Below are positions 12,680-24,533 of a stretch of DNA of 64,000 nucleotides, piece by piece (the stretch's first letter is position 1; each line of letters opens with the position of its first letter). The notes under the pieces were generated by a model. It was not told the DNA's origin and searched no databases. It saw nothing but the letters and a program-made list of their open reading frames with translations. The position numbers and the translations under genes are program-made. This stretch comes from Ptychodera flava. Lineage: Eukaryota > Hemichordata > Enteropneusta > Ptychoderidae. The DNA is taken from contig NC_091933.1 in assembly GCF_041260155.1 (NCBI RefSeq), positions 20,675,599-20,739,598 on the forward strand. Direction: 5' to 3'.

Positions 12680-13611
12680 GTGACCGATGAGGACAGTTCA
12701 AATGCACATTTGTCTGGGAAAAATAAAATGTTCTCGTTATGTACAGTCACTACAGAAGGTAAGTGTGACGGAAATTTAAGATGTTCGAAATAAAGGCTAA
12801 AAATTTGTACCAGATGGATTTTTCTATTTGCATTAGGCCGTCGTTGTTACTCGAAACGACGGCAAAGCCATGCAGAAGCAACAAATCAGTCGATTTTGAA
12901 ATATTGGCCAGTAGCATTGAACAGTGATATATATGCTATCCTAACTTGCCTTGAACGATATGGTTTGGAGGGGAAGTGACAGGTGTTCGCCACAGTCTAT
13001 CCTACAAATACCCAGACAACTTATATTCCCCTGTATAAAACCCCCTCAAGTTGGCTGCCCTTCCAAATTGAAAAGCTCTCCTCTTCCCACTCACCGTACC
13101 ATGCTTTCGCCCTCCCCGTCAGCATACTCTTGAAACGAACCTAATCACACTCTCCGCCGGCCCACTGGACCTATTTTCAAGTTTTCCGCCGACCGAAGTA
13201 TGAAAATGGTCATCCAAGAAGAAATCGCTCGCTAATATCTCTCTTAATGAACAGCTCTGTCCGCTACCCCCGTTACCCGAGCCAAACCGTAAATGCCCGA
13301 ATCTCTTGATGCATTCATCTTCTGATTGGTGGAATTCCGAGACACAGGAAAGATATTACAGTTACGTGTCAAGCTAGCTATGACCCCATAATGTACGATG
13401 CGTGTTCGAAATACCAGAGATGGATTATATCGCTGCGTCCATTCGTGTGTGACGAATAGAATGACGGGAACACGGTACAGTTCAGGTATGCCACGTGTTT
13501 CTATAGTCACTCGGGTGCCAAATAGATTTTGGTCCTTGTACCTGCACAATTTAAACCTCAATTTAAATATCTATTGAACTAAACGAATAAATGAATGAAT
13601 GGATTTATTAA
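12680..13611. other. Noncoding DNA between LINE and arm centre, left arm
   Basis: Mirrored at about 15310-16235 with very few differences. It includes a 105-codon open frame on the minus strand (13244-13561) that is preserved in the mirror copy (15368-15673), but the DNA there is nearly identical between arms, so preservation carries little weight. No family recognised. Confidence 0.5.
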
Positions 13612-13672
13612 GTAACTTATTAATTAATTAATTAATTAGTGAAATAAATAAATAATTAATTGATTAATTTAA
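13612..13672. repeat. (TAAT/AATA)n low-complexity tract
   Basis: Run of TTAATTAATTAA and AATAAATAAATAATTAATTG. The mirror copy is at about 15248-15310. Confidence 0.8.
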
Positions 13673-13781
13673 AATGACCAGTATGCACCGGAGAAGCCAA
13701 AGCATTCACTGAATTGTCAAAGTATTTGACCATGACCATGCGAAAGGAGAACTGAAGTTTCTATCGTTAGATTTTCAGTCG

Positions 13782-15137
13782 GTATCAGAGATTGGTAACC
13801 TTCCTGATCACATATTGCTCAAGGCATATCATAAATAAATTTCAAATTAGATTGCGGAAGAAAGGGTTTGTGGATTAGACAGATAGGGAGGTTACAGTGT
13901 GTACATCATTCTCGAGTGACATGCTGAAAAAGAAAAAAACTTTAGGGAAAGCTAATATGGACCGTGTCCAACACATAATATACTGTCTTTAGTCACGTGT
14001 CCTAAAGAAAGTCCACTACTAATTAAATGCGGCATCGAATCGGATTTTATCAAAGCTTTTACTACAACAACGAAGATTTTGTTTTCGAATTGCATTTGAT
14101 TCAAACTTTATCAAATTAAAGAGTTAGCCTGCGTTCCTGCCTTAAGAAAAGCAAATAATAAAGACTGCATTGACTAAAATAGAACTGCATTGACTAATAA
14201 CAGAATATAAGAGAATAGAATCGAGAATAAAATACAGCAGAAGAGAATACAATGAATAGATAGTTTGTAGGGTAGTTAGTGTTCGCAGATTAAAGGTCTT
14301 AAAGGTCTGTCTCAACAGACAGTCGTTTTGTTGACGTTGACTAGCTCAGCACTGATCACTTTCAGCTTTGTTACTTAATAAAATGAATGTTATCATTACC
14401 AAGTCTAATATGGCTTTTTTGTGGTCATCTATTAGCGTAACTCAAAAGTCCGCATTTTTTTCTGACTGAATGTTTTACGTTAAGATTACGGCCCATCATT
14501 ACCAATCTGAATGGACATTATAGGTCTTGAAGACATATACGAGAAGTCAAATTGTCGTACTCAAACATGGACAGCTGTGAGTGACGTCACCTTCAGAAGG
14601 TGAAATTAGTTATGGCGAAAGAAGAACAACTTCCAGGAGATGTTTGGAAAATGAAATACATGCAACTTCATAGCAAATGAAAAAAACCCAAACAGCTTGA
14701 TTTCTTGTTAGACCGGTGGAAACTACATACGGCTATCAGTCTCTTCGTTTCCTTCACGCCTATTGCAAATTCTCTTCATTCATTGTTGGCAAAAACTTTC
14801 AAATGGATGACTCGAATTTGGTTCGATGCAGGTGTTACTGTTTGCGAGTCACGACTTACTTAATTGATTCGGGATGTATCTGATGTCTTAAGCCTAGTTC
14901 CGCATAATGACAGTTTTACAATCTTCGGCCATATTGTCTCTGCAGTAAATTGTCGTATAATATGCTCATTACAGGATCCCCGTGTCGCCTGTTGTACACA
15001 TGTGCGTCGAACCGGATCTCGACCAGAACAGCGTATTCATGATCATAGAGCTAGAAACATGGTCCGGCTAGGTTTGTTAATGTACTGTTTTTATCCAGGT
15101 GTCGGAATTCTTGAAGGTCACAAATAGCAATAAAGTT
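13782..15137. other. Unique spacer at the centre of the inverted repeat
   Basis: Mirror homology stops after the shared motif ATTTTCAGTCG (left, about 13771-13781; right, in reverse, 15138-15148). The 1356 bases between have no counterpart elsewhere in the window. I see no convincing coding exon; the longest reading frames (about 87 codons near 14864) lack splice or family support. Small features include a near-repeat of ACTGCATTGACTAA at about 14164 and 14184, and a palindromic TGACGTCA at about 14584. Confidence 0.85.
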
Positions 15138-16248
15138 CGACTGAAAATCTAGCGATAGAAACTTCAGTTCTCCTTTCGCATGTCATGGTCAAATACTTTG
15201 ACAATTCAGTGAATGCTTTGGCTTCTCCGGTGCATACTGGTCATTTTAAATTAACCAATTAATTATTTATTTATTTCACTAATTAATTAATTAATTAATA
15301 AGTTACTTAATAAATCCATTCATTCATTTATTCGTTTAGTTCAATAGATATTTAAATTGAGGTTTAATTGTGCAGGTACAAGGACCAAAATCTATTTGGC
15401 ACCCGAGTGACTATAGAAACACGTGGCATACCCGAACTGTACCGTGTTCCCGTCATTCTATTCGTCACACACGAATGGACGCAGCGATATAATCCATCTC
15501 TGGTATTTCGAACACGCATCGTACATTATGGGGTCATAGCTAGCTTGACACGTAACTGTAATATCTTTCCTGTGTCTCGGAATTCCACCAATCAGAAGAT
15601 GAATGCATCAAGAGATTCGGGCATTTACGGTTTGGCTCGGGTAACGGGGGTAGCGGACAGAGCTGTTCATTAAGAGAGATATTAGCGAGCGATTTCTTCT
15701 TGGATGGCCATTTTTATACTTCGGTCGGCGGAAAACTTGAAAATAGGTCCAGTGGGCCGGCGGAGAGTGTGATTAGGTTCGTTTCAAGAGTATGCTGACG
15801 GGAAGGGCGAAAGCATGGTACGGTGAATGGGAAGAGGAGAGCTTTTCAATTTGGAAGGGCAGCCAACTTGAGGGGGTTTTATACAGGGGAATATAAGTTG
15901 TCTGGGTATTTGTAGGATAGACTGTGGCGAACACCTGTCACTTCCCCTCCAAACCATATCGTTCAAGGCAAGTTAGGATGGCATATACCACTGTTCAATG
16001 CTACTGGCCAATATTTCAAAATCGACTGATTTGTTGCTTCTGCATGGCTTTGCCGTCGTTTCGAGTAACAACGACGGCCTAATGCAAATAGAAAAATCCA
16101 TCTGGTTCAAATTTTTAGCCTTTATTTCGAACATCTTAAATTTCCGTCACACTTACCTTCTGTAGTGACTGTACATAACGAGAACATTTTATTTTTCCCA
16201 GACAAATGTGCATTTGAACTGTCCTCATCGGTCACATGTAGTAGTAAC

Positions 16249-18817
16249 TGCAAACAATGGAATTCACTTTGCAATTCCTTTGGTCTGGTGAACATGATCA
16301 AATCACCTACTCGAATAACAAATAACAGCAGCACTTGTATAGATCATATCTGGACAACACACCCTGAAAAAATACTCACTACTGGTGTCACATGTATTGG
16401 TCTAAGTGATCATTACCCCGTTTACATAATTAGACAGAACTCAAATAATTGTATTTCTAAAGCAAAAAATACCATAAAATACAGGTGTACCAAGCATTTT
16501 GACCCGGACTTATTTTGTAAAGATTTGACAGAGGTCCCGTGGTCAGTCATCAACAGTTCTGATGACATTACTGATATGGTTGATACGTGGAATAAATTGT
16601 TTCTTGGTGTTATTGATAACCACGCGCCAATCCGAGAAAAACGTGTTAAATATCCAACAATTCCAGAGTGGTGGAATGAGGATATAGAGTTGGCAATTAA
16701 AATAAGAGACAAATACAAAAAATGTAAATCACATGAATTATATAAACAATGGAGAAACAAAGCTACTTACTTTAATTAGAACGGCGAAAAAGGAGTTTTA
16801 CAACAGTATGCTTGACAAGTATTCGAATGATTTCTGGAAGTTTTTTAAACATTTTTCTCCCAAATCAAATTCAAAGAATCCCACTTTTCTTACCAGTGAG
16901 GGCATTGAAATATCGGAACATAAAGACATGGCCAATGCTTTCAATAACTTTTTCACAAACATAGCGTCCAAGTATATAAAACAAATCAATTACAATTGTG
17001 ATAGCATTATGCACAAATTAAAAGATTTTACATCAAGAACCTTCCTAAGGATATAGAGTTCAACATACCGTTGTTAAAGGAATACGAAGTTTTCAAATTT
17101 CTCACTAGTTTAAACTGCAAGAAATCCACTGGTTTGGATGGGATTAGTGCTCGCTTTTTGAAGATTGGAGCAAAACAGATTACTCCAAGTCTTACAGTTC
17201 TTTTCAACCATGCAATTACTTCTGGTTCCTTTCCACAACAATGGAAGTCTGCCAAGGTTACACCTTTATTCAAAAAAGGTGCAAAGGATAATGTTTCAAA
17301 CTACAGACCGATTTCAGTTTTACCTGTTCTTTCTAAGCTATTGGAAAGACATGTTCACACCCATTTTTATGATTTTCTGTCTTGTCACAACTTATTGTCC
17401 AACAATCAATCTGGTTTTCGTAAGCTTCATTCCTGTCAAACAGCTCTTACTTACCTTACAAATTTATGGTATCAAGAAATTGACAAAGGCAACCTTATTG
17501 GGCTTTTGTTGATAGACTTCAGGAAAGCATTTGACCTTGTTAATCACAATATATTGCTGCGAAAACTGAAACTTTACGGGTGTTCCGACAAAACTCTTCA
17601 TTTCCTTACATCATATTTAACAAATAGATCCCAGTCAGTTAGCTTCAATGGAACCTTGAGTGATGCTCTTCCAATTAATGTTGGAGTCCCTCAGGGCTCC
17701 ATTCTAGGTCCTCTTTTCTTCCTGCTTTTTATTAATGAGCTCCCCCTAGCTTTAGACAATTCAGAAATCAATATGTATGCTGACGACACAGCGGCACAGG
17801 CGGTTGGCCACAATATCCAAGAACTTGAAACTAAGCTCAATGGTGACATGGCATCCATTTTGAGCTGGTGTTGTAATAATAACATGTGTATAAACATAGA
17901 AAAGACCAAGGTGATGGTCATTGGAACCTCCCAGAAAAAATCTAGAACAGACAAATGTATAAACGTTGTTTGTAATGACGAGCAGCTTGAATGTGTTAAG
18001 CAAGAAAACCTTTTAGGTCTGTCAATTGATGATACTTTGACCTGGGATAAACATGTCAGTAAAGTATGTGGTAAAGTTGCTTTTAAGCTTTTACAGTTAA
18101 AGCGTATACGATCATTCTTAACTAAGAAAGCAATGTTGACGTTTTATAATTGTTTCATTTTACCTCATTTTGATTATTGTTCGAACATATGGGGTCATTG
18201 TTCAACCACTCTTTATCTCGTATAGAAAGACAACAGAAATCTGTTGCTAGAGTAATTTTAGATCAAGATTTTAATACTCCAAGTTATGTTTTATTTAAAT
18301 CCTTAAGGTGGTTGCCAATTCGTGAAAGAGTTTCATACAATGAATCAGTTTTAATGTACAAAGTTCTGAATAACTTTGCTCCTGATTATCTTAATGTTTT
18401 TAGAGGTGTAAAGCAGATCCACAGACGTAACACAAGGTCTGCAAACAGGGAAGATTTGTATATTCCAGGGCATAGAACCCAATTTTTCAAAAGAAGTTTT
18501 ATGTACAACGGGGTTAAAATATGGAATACTTTGCCTGGAGAGATCAAATCTAGCTCTTCACTTATATCATTCAAAAAAAATTGCAAGTGCCATTTTTTTA
18601 AAAGATGGGTTAATCTTACTGTTATGTAAATTTTAAATTGTTTTTAGATTGTTTTACTTGTAGCGTTTTTACATTTTTTAAAGTATAAGTGTTCTTCCTG
18701 ACTTATTTTTTTTAATGTAAATATTATAAATGTTGTTATACTCGACTCTGTGTGAGAAGAGCTCAGGCTCAACAGTTTATCGAGTTTAAATAAAGTCTAA
18801 TAATAATAATAATAATA
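16249..18817 (+). mobile_element. 5'-truncated CR1/L2-like LINE, right arm
   Basis: Mirror copy of the 10072-12664 LINE at the same insertion site. The endonuclease end (SDHYPVYII) and reverse transcriptase (DFRKAFD, GVPQGSILGPLFF, MYADDT) are readable, with long open frames at 16165-16779, 17071-18225 and 18177-18629 in different frames, so about three frame breaks. A (TAA)n tail ends at 18817. The 3' flank ATGTATGTAAGTAAC (18818-18832) is intact; the 5' flank (16236-16248) has changed. Divergence from the left copy is patchy: near identity over 16795-17035 and from about 17310 on, but many changes in 16249-16790 and 17040-17305. Confidence 0.9.
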
Positions 18818-19132
18818 ATGTATGTAAGTAACAAAATGTCAGTGAACGTACTTATATCAGCACTATTTACTATGTCCGCCTGTTCCTCAGCTCATTCGAC
18901 AAAAATCATAACACAGATTCATACTTTAAATGATAAATCGCTACACATTTTGCTATGACATTCACAACTTTGTTTTATTTCACTCCTCGTCTAAATAACG
19001 TCATACATAGCAGATACTCAGGAGGCAAACAAATATACAACGCATGCGCAAATAGCAGTTTGACGACATTCTTTGTCAAGTTACAGGTAGGGTTCGCCAA
19101 TAGCTTGGATGTACATGTAGATTGTACAGGAC

Positions 19133-21077
19133 CTAAGGAGTTTCGCTGCAACAGCAGTTGTCTGAAAGAGATGTGACGTTATGAAATTAAGTAATGTACT
19201 TCACAGACCATGAGTGACCAGTCTGTCCGTTCCTCTGTCTGTCTGTCTGTCTATCTTAGTGCATATCAGTTTGCTCGTCGGTCAATGCACATAAAAGTAT
19301 GTACTAATTTTTTGTATAAAAAGGTTGGTACAAGGTGGGAATATAAGTATGTCAAGTGAGAGACTGGTTATCGTTGGCGGCAAGAGACTTTCCACTTTAG
19401 CAAAACACTCACTTGGAATTTCACAGACGTATCCCTTTGGTCTTTCGTTACAGTATTCATCATCCCAAAGTCCGTTATGGTTAGATCTGTACCTGAAATA
19501 ACCAACAAGTTGATAACTTTAGCAGTGCTTCCTGTTGCATTTGTAAGCTCGTCAATGTGACTGAAAGTACCCTTTAAGAAAAGGTAATTTACCTATGAAT
19601 ACATATACGGACACTTTATTGACTAACTTATGTAAAGGTCTGTATCGCATCTAAATTTTCTTCGTTTGTTTACTAGTTTTTCGTTTCAGAGGGATATGAG
19701 TTCAGAAATTTGCCCCGTACTGAAAGTCTGATTGGTCTGTTTTTAACAAATGACGATTGCTCAATTATCTGAAGCTTCGTTGAACTCCATCATAGCAACA
19801 CTTGACCTTTGTTTTCGGTCATCTCAAGTAAAGTTACAGAATACACTGACTGTCAGGATCTTAGTTGAAGAAGGTTGCCTCCAATTTCATCGACGGAAAG
19901 CGATTACAGAAAGAGATCGATGAACAGATTTACTGTTCCCTACTAAAACGATTTCAACTGAAGGCTCAAGGAGCAAGTTACTTTGATATTATTTTACTGC
20001 GCCCTATGAAGGCATCGGCCTGCTTTGCTGTTCACTGCCGTGTGTTGTCGGTGAAACGATCAACCTCTCTTTTACCTAAGTGTGATCATTCTTTTTGCTA
20101 GATAGATACATAAAAACCGTCACAGTTCTTTAACTTACCAAAGTTGACCGCAGTTCTGCCCATTTTCGTCTTTTTTATCATTGTTGTTTGGTTCACCTGG
20201 GGCCCAATTGGTGTAACAACCCTGGCACAGAGGGTTCCCATTGCTCCAAACAAACGAACCGTCATAGTTAGGATCGGTGAGACCGATAAAAAATCCAAAG
20301 TTGTTGATACAGGCAGACCCATCGAGCCCTTCGTTGGCGATGAACTTCTTCAACATGGCGTCAACGTCTGGGTCGGCAAGGTTAGCCAAGACACCGCCAT
20401 GTGACTTGCATTGAGCCGCCGCATACTCGTAATACGTCATCTGTTTGTTAGCGTCTTCAGGCATTTCACAGTGCACTTCGTACTTCTTGCAAGAACAGAA
20501 GGACGCTGTCAACGAATAAAATCTTATTAACAAGCGAAAGTAGAATCGCCAATTCTTACTATTAAATCCTTTATGTCAAAGATGAAATGATTGTTACATG
20601 TGAAAATAAACAACTGTTCCTGATGACAACTACAGTAACTGTTCAAGCTACAACTGATAATGTCGACTAGATAATATTTTAAAGGCAGATTTTCAGTATC
20701 GTGACCCTGTCACAACGACATGCAACGATAATCTGTGATAAACGGGTACATTTAGTGAACAATAATGTCATTATATTATATGTTAAGAGCTATTAGGTAT
20801 CAGTGAATACTCACGCGCGCAATCCTGGATGCGAGTAAACATGGAAGAAAATAGAAAAGAAAACTTGATTCATCAGAGCAAGTCGATCGATGAAGTCTTT
20901 GATCACAAAGTGAAAAGCATGTCAGTGATGGCAGTGATGAGAGTATCAATTTATGAAGGAATCGGTTGAAATGTTGGGAAAAAACCACGTCGATGTATGA
21001 AGAATATATCATACCTTGCCCTTGGCCGAGATCAACACTACTCCAGACAGAAACAGTAAAACTAGTTTTACAGCCAT
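19133..21077 (-). CDS. Secreted C-type lectin CTL-B, right-arm copy
   Basis: Exons in gene order: 21015-21077 (signal peptide), 20815-20824 (10-nt microexon), 20139-20505 (lectin domain), 19413-19492, 19133-19161. All five lengths equal those of the left copy (63, 10, 367, 80, 29), splice consensus is kept at each, and the 182-residue frame is unbroken. The lectin exon encodes the same residues as the left copy. If the repeat is real there are two identical genes in opposite orientation; if it is an assembly join, this is the other allele. The polyadenylation signal is TTTATT at 18974-18979. Confidence 0.92.
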
Positions 21078-23243
21078 TGTTGGTCTGAAAATGAAGAGAA
21101 ATAAATGTGCTTTGTAAATCCCTTTTTAAAGACGTAAAACAAGACGTCTTGGCAGCCAAAGTAAGGATAAAGTTTATGTAAACTGGTATGTATGGTTTGT
21201 CGTGAATTATCAAGGCAACGAAACTTAAAAGATTCTGAGTATTTTTGAAGATTTCGACAATTACACCGATAACCATGAACTAACAGACACCTGTTGTATT
21301 GTCGATTTAAGAAACGGTGTCTAGCCTTGTGGCCCCTTACCTGATTTTTGAAGTCGATCTCTTTCTAATGTTGTCTTTCCTCATATGAATGATATTTTGT
21401 TTTAAGAGAACATATATGTATAGTCCGCTCACAATCGGGGGACTTGCTCCTAGCTTGCTACAAATCCTAACTTACCAGTAACTGTCGACTTTCATGAATG
21501 TTGTACATTCAGCGTTTGCGCTGCTTATTGTGTTTCCCCCTGAACCATTATGATGTAAGAATTTGTTTGCTGTCTTAAAAGACACGTCCGCTCCAAACAT
21601 TAATCTTATTCGAATTGTTCGTGTTTTCCTGCGAATGTTGGTATTTATGACTCCGAGTCGGAATGCAGTCTTGTGAAGCGGAACATTCGTCCGGTTGAGT
21701 AAACTCTCATTATGGAAAAGTGAATTAATTGAAGTAAATCTGTTGGCCATCTGTTTTAGTATAATCTGGCAACTCTTTGTTAAGGGTAACCCTTTTTTGA
21801 AAATAAATCCTACTTTTAATTTTGTGATCAGATATGTAGTTAATTATTGACGTAGAAGATAGAAAAACAAGAATAACATGGCAAAAGATTGTATCTCCCT
21901 TAAACTTGTCATCTTTGCTAGCACACTATCAGTACACGCTTGGTCGCAAGATATCCTAACTTTGAGAATTCAGGGTCGAAGAAGCATCATACAGAAATTT
22001 CTTTTAGTTCTGATTTTTGAAGACGCGGTCTTTTACTGGTGACGGTATAACCTTGTCTTGTTTCTTCCCAGGTGGTAAATGATTCATTCATAGTGCTTCA
22101 ACAATGTACGACTGAGGACCATGCGTTATCCGAGTAATAGCAAGATCAGTATTATTCAGACGTACAAAAGTGCACGTTTATTGCGTTTCAAGGCCACCAG
22201 CCCATATATGCAAGGGGCATACAACAGGTTGGAATGGCAATAACCAAGTAAATATACATAGTGTAAGGTAAACTAAACTAAGCATGAATTTACAAATTTA
22301 AAGTTTCAAGGCAAAAGTTCGGAAATGACATAAAAAGGGTATCCTTTACCAAGAGTTTTCAAAACTGATTATCTCATCTTAAATGCTTCATCTACAAAAG
22401 TTATAAATCCGAGCGATCCTTCCTGAGACACAAGTACTACTGTGACGTCCACGAAATGACTTTGCGTTCGAATACAAAATTCAATCATCTCTGACGATGG
22501 CCGCCCTTCTAGGAATCGCTGTACAAATACATATATCCTCAGCGGAGCCACATGTCTGCCAGATGATTCACGTACCTATGCATAACACTAACATACGCCA
22601 CGGCCTTGAGGGGTTATTTTTCATATGTATTGAGCTTGAAGCTTCATGAATGGCGGACTCTACCACTGGAAAGCAGGGATGTTTCTTGTTTCGAGAGCAT
22701 TGCTGTATGTGATGGAAAATCACCGTATTTAAGCTTAGGGGCGGGGTCTTCAAGGAATTCTGTATCCGATTGTGGTAACAGCAAGTCCGGAAATTTTAAA
22801 CTTAAAAATAATATCGAGTTATTGTTTTCAGCTGTACAAATTCTTATCCCAAACACAGGACCTTACTGTTTAATTTCGTCGGACAAGTACGACATATCCA
22901 CAACCAGGAATAAACATTACTGATTCACACTCTGTAAAAGGTAGGCACGTAATAAAATATGATTCGCAGACATCTGATAATACCTTGTATAAACTTGCAA
23001 CATGGTACAATAATTATTCTGCGTGTCCGTTGCCCCGCCTCTCTTGCCAAACAAAGCAAACATTTTTGATGTGCGCACCGACAAATAGATTACAAAGCAC
23101 AGCAGCACATGTTATGAGTTGTTCGCGAACCATTTGTTAAAGGAAGTCGCAAAACTTGAATAAACTTTTCTGTAGATTTTAAAAATCTAAGTCCTCCCTC
23201 TACCTCCCTCCCTACCTCCTCTCTACCTCCCCTCTCTCCCCCC

Positions 23244-23259
23244 CTCTCTCTCTCTCTCC
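23244..23259 (-). repeat. (CT)n microsatellite, right arm
   Basis: Mirror of the (GA)n at 5598-5645, contracted, inside a pyrimidine-rich tract from about 23191. Confidence 0.85.
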
Positions 23260-23668
23260 TTTTTATTTTTTACGCAAGCCCTTTTCTTTACACTTAAAAT
23301 CATGGTGTTGACAATGAACGTGGGAAGATGATTGCACAAAGCAATACAAGTTATGCTAGATGACAACACCTAGGGATGAAGAAGAGAAACAATATAAATA
23401 CTAACATACAAAATAAATAAATTTCAGTAACGTACATCGTGCATCTTTTATCAAACGGTGATAAAAAGGTAATGCTTTGTACAAACATTAACCAACAAAC
23501 GCACTGTACAACTATGGAGAGTTAACGCCCGTCACACATGTTGATAACATTGACTTTATATATGTAGAGTATGCAATGGCATAATTGGTAAAGTTTTATT
23601 GCTTAATTTGTTTGTGAAACAAATTGTGTTTAACAAAAACACAATGAATCTCGTAAAGTTCGACATAC

Positions 23669-23888
23669 CTTACAACTCCATGTGCGTCCCATGAAGTTAT
23701 TTTCCTGTACACATAGTGCATGTTTGTTTGTTTCACGCGCAATGAAAACTTCGCATTCTTGTGTCCGCAGGCTTGTACGGTAACTAGACTGTGTCGAGGT
23801 ATGTCATTCACATAAAACAATTGGCGACCGTTGAGCCAGGTCTTGTATTCGACTTCGTAATTTGTCATGATTAAATCCTTCATGCCAC
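23669..23888 (-). CDS. Candidate orphan coding exon, right arm
   Basis: Mirror of 4967-5186. Same length, same acceptor and donor, frame open, beginning GMKDLIMTNYEVEYK. Function unknown. Preservation is weakly informative because the arms are similar overall. Confidence 0.3.
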
Positions 23889-24149
23889 CTGATAAATCCT
23901 AACGCTTCGAGTATTAATTTTGGTATCACGAAAGAATTACGTCATAGACTGTGTCATGACTTCCATTTTAAAACTGCAAGTAGCGAGTAACTGCGAATCG
24001 CGCTTTTTCACTAGAGGGCATGTGCTGTGGGGAAAACAAAGACCGTCCACAGAATTAAAGCTGACCCAGAAAACCTCCGAATTCGATCAAAGGACTTTGT
24101 TTCTTCGTGTAAAATTCAAAATTGTCGGGAGTAAAAGCGCTGATCAGAA

Positions 24150-24308
24150 CACAGGTGCTTGTAGCGTTGCTTGGATAGCCTATTGAAGGCCTGGAATCGA
24201 GGTTTGAGCCCGAAGGCTAAACCTCGGTGATAGCCTTCGGCCTCACACTTCGATCCCATAATCCAAAGCCTTCCATAGACTATCCAAGCAACGCTGCAAG
24301 CACCTGTG
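24150..24308. mobile_element. Foldback hAT-like MITE, right arm
   Basis: Begins CACAGGTGCTTGTAGCGTTG and ends in its near-perfect reverse complement. Flanks GATCAGAA (24142-24149) and GCTCAGAA (24309-24316) are the 8-bp target duplication. Slightly shorter than the left copy (159 against 171 bases). Confidence 0.8.
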
Positions 24309-24533
24309 GCTCAGAAGGGATTGGGGTAGACTCTGTGGCAACTTTCTATGTTTTTTGTCACATCAAACCTTTGAGGGCGATCTTTGACTGCCTGGCGTGT
24401 TCGGGTTTATTTATTCATTGGATATATATTTAAAATATTTAACATAAGTGAACATTGAATTTCAAACTCAATTATAAAAGTAAAAACAATGGCTGGCGAA
24501 GCTGAACAACATCAAACATGGCATAGTTCTTAC

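Larger units (their letters stand above)
1..13781 (+). repeat. Left arm of ~28.9 kb inverted repeat
   Basis: The reverse complement of this whole stretch recurs at 15138-28858. Landmarks pair in strict mirror order: lectin CTL-A (162-1263 with 27527-28697), nested TTAA elements, the foldback element, the 4967-5186 exon, CTL-B (7810-9758 with 19133-21077), and the LINE (10072-12664 with 16249-18817). Paired coordinates sum to about 28860 at the outer end and 28917 at the inner end, so the arms differ by only tens of bases of net indel. The left arm probably continues outside the window. By eye the arms show scattered substitutions and small indels, with near identity over the CTL-B exons. Confidence 0.97.

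Noticed and set aside
13244-13561. 105-codon frame kept in both arms
   Set aside because: The arms are almost identical here, so preservation is expected without selection; no motif, start context or splice support.
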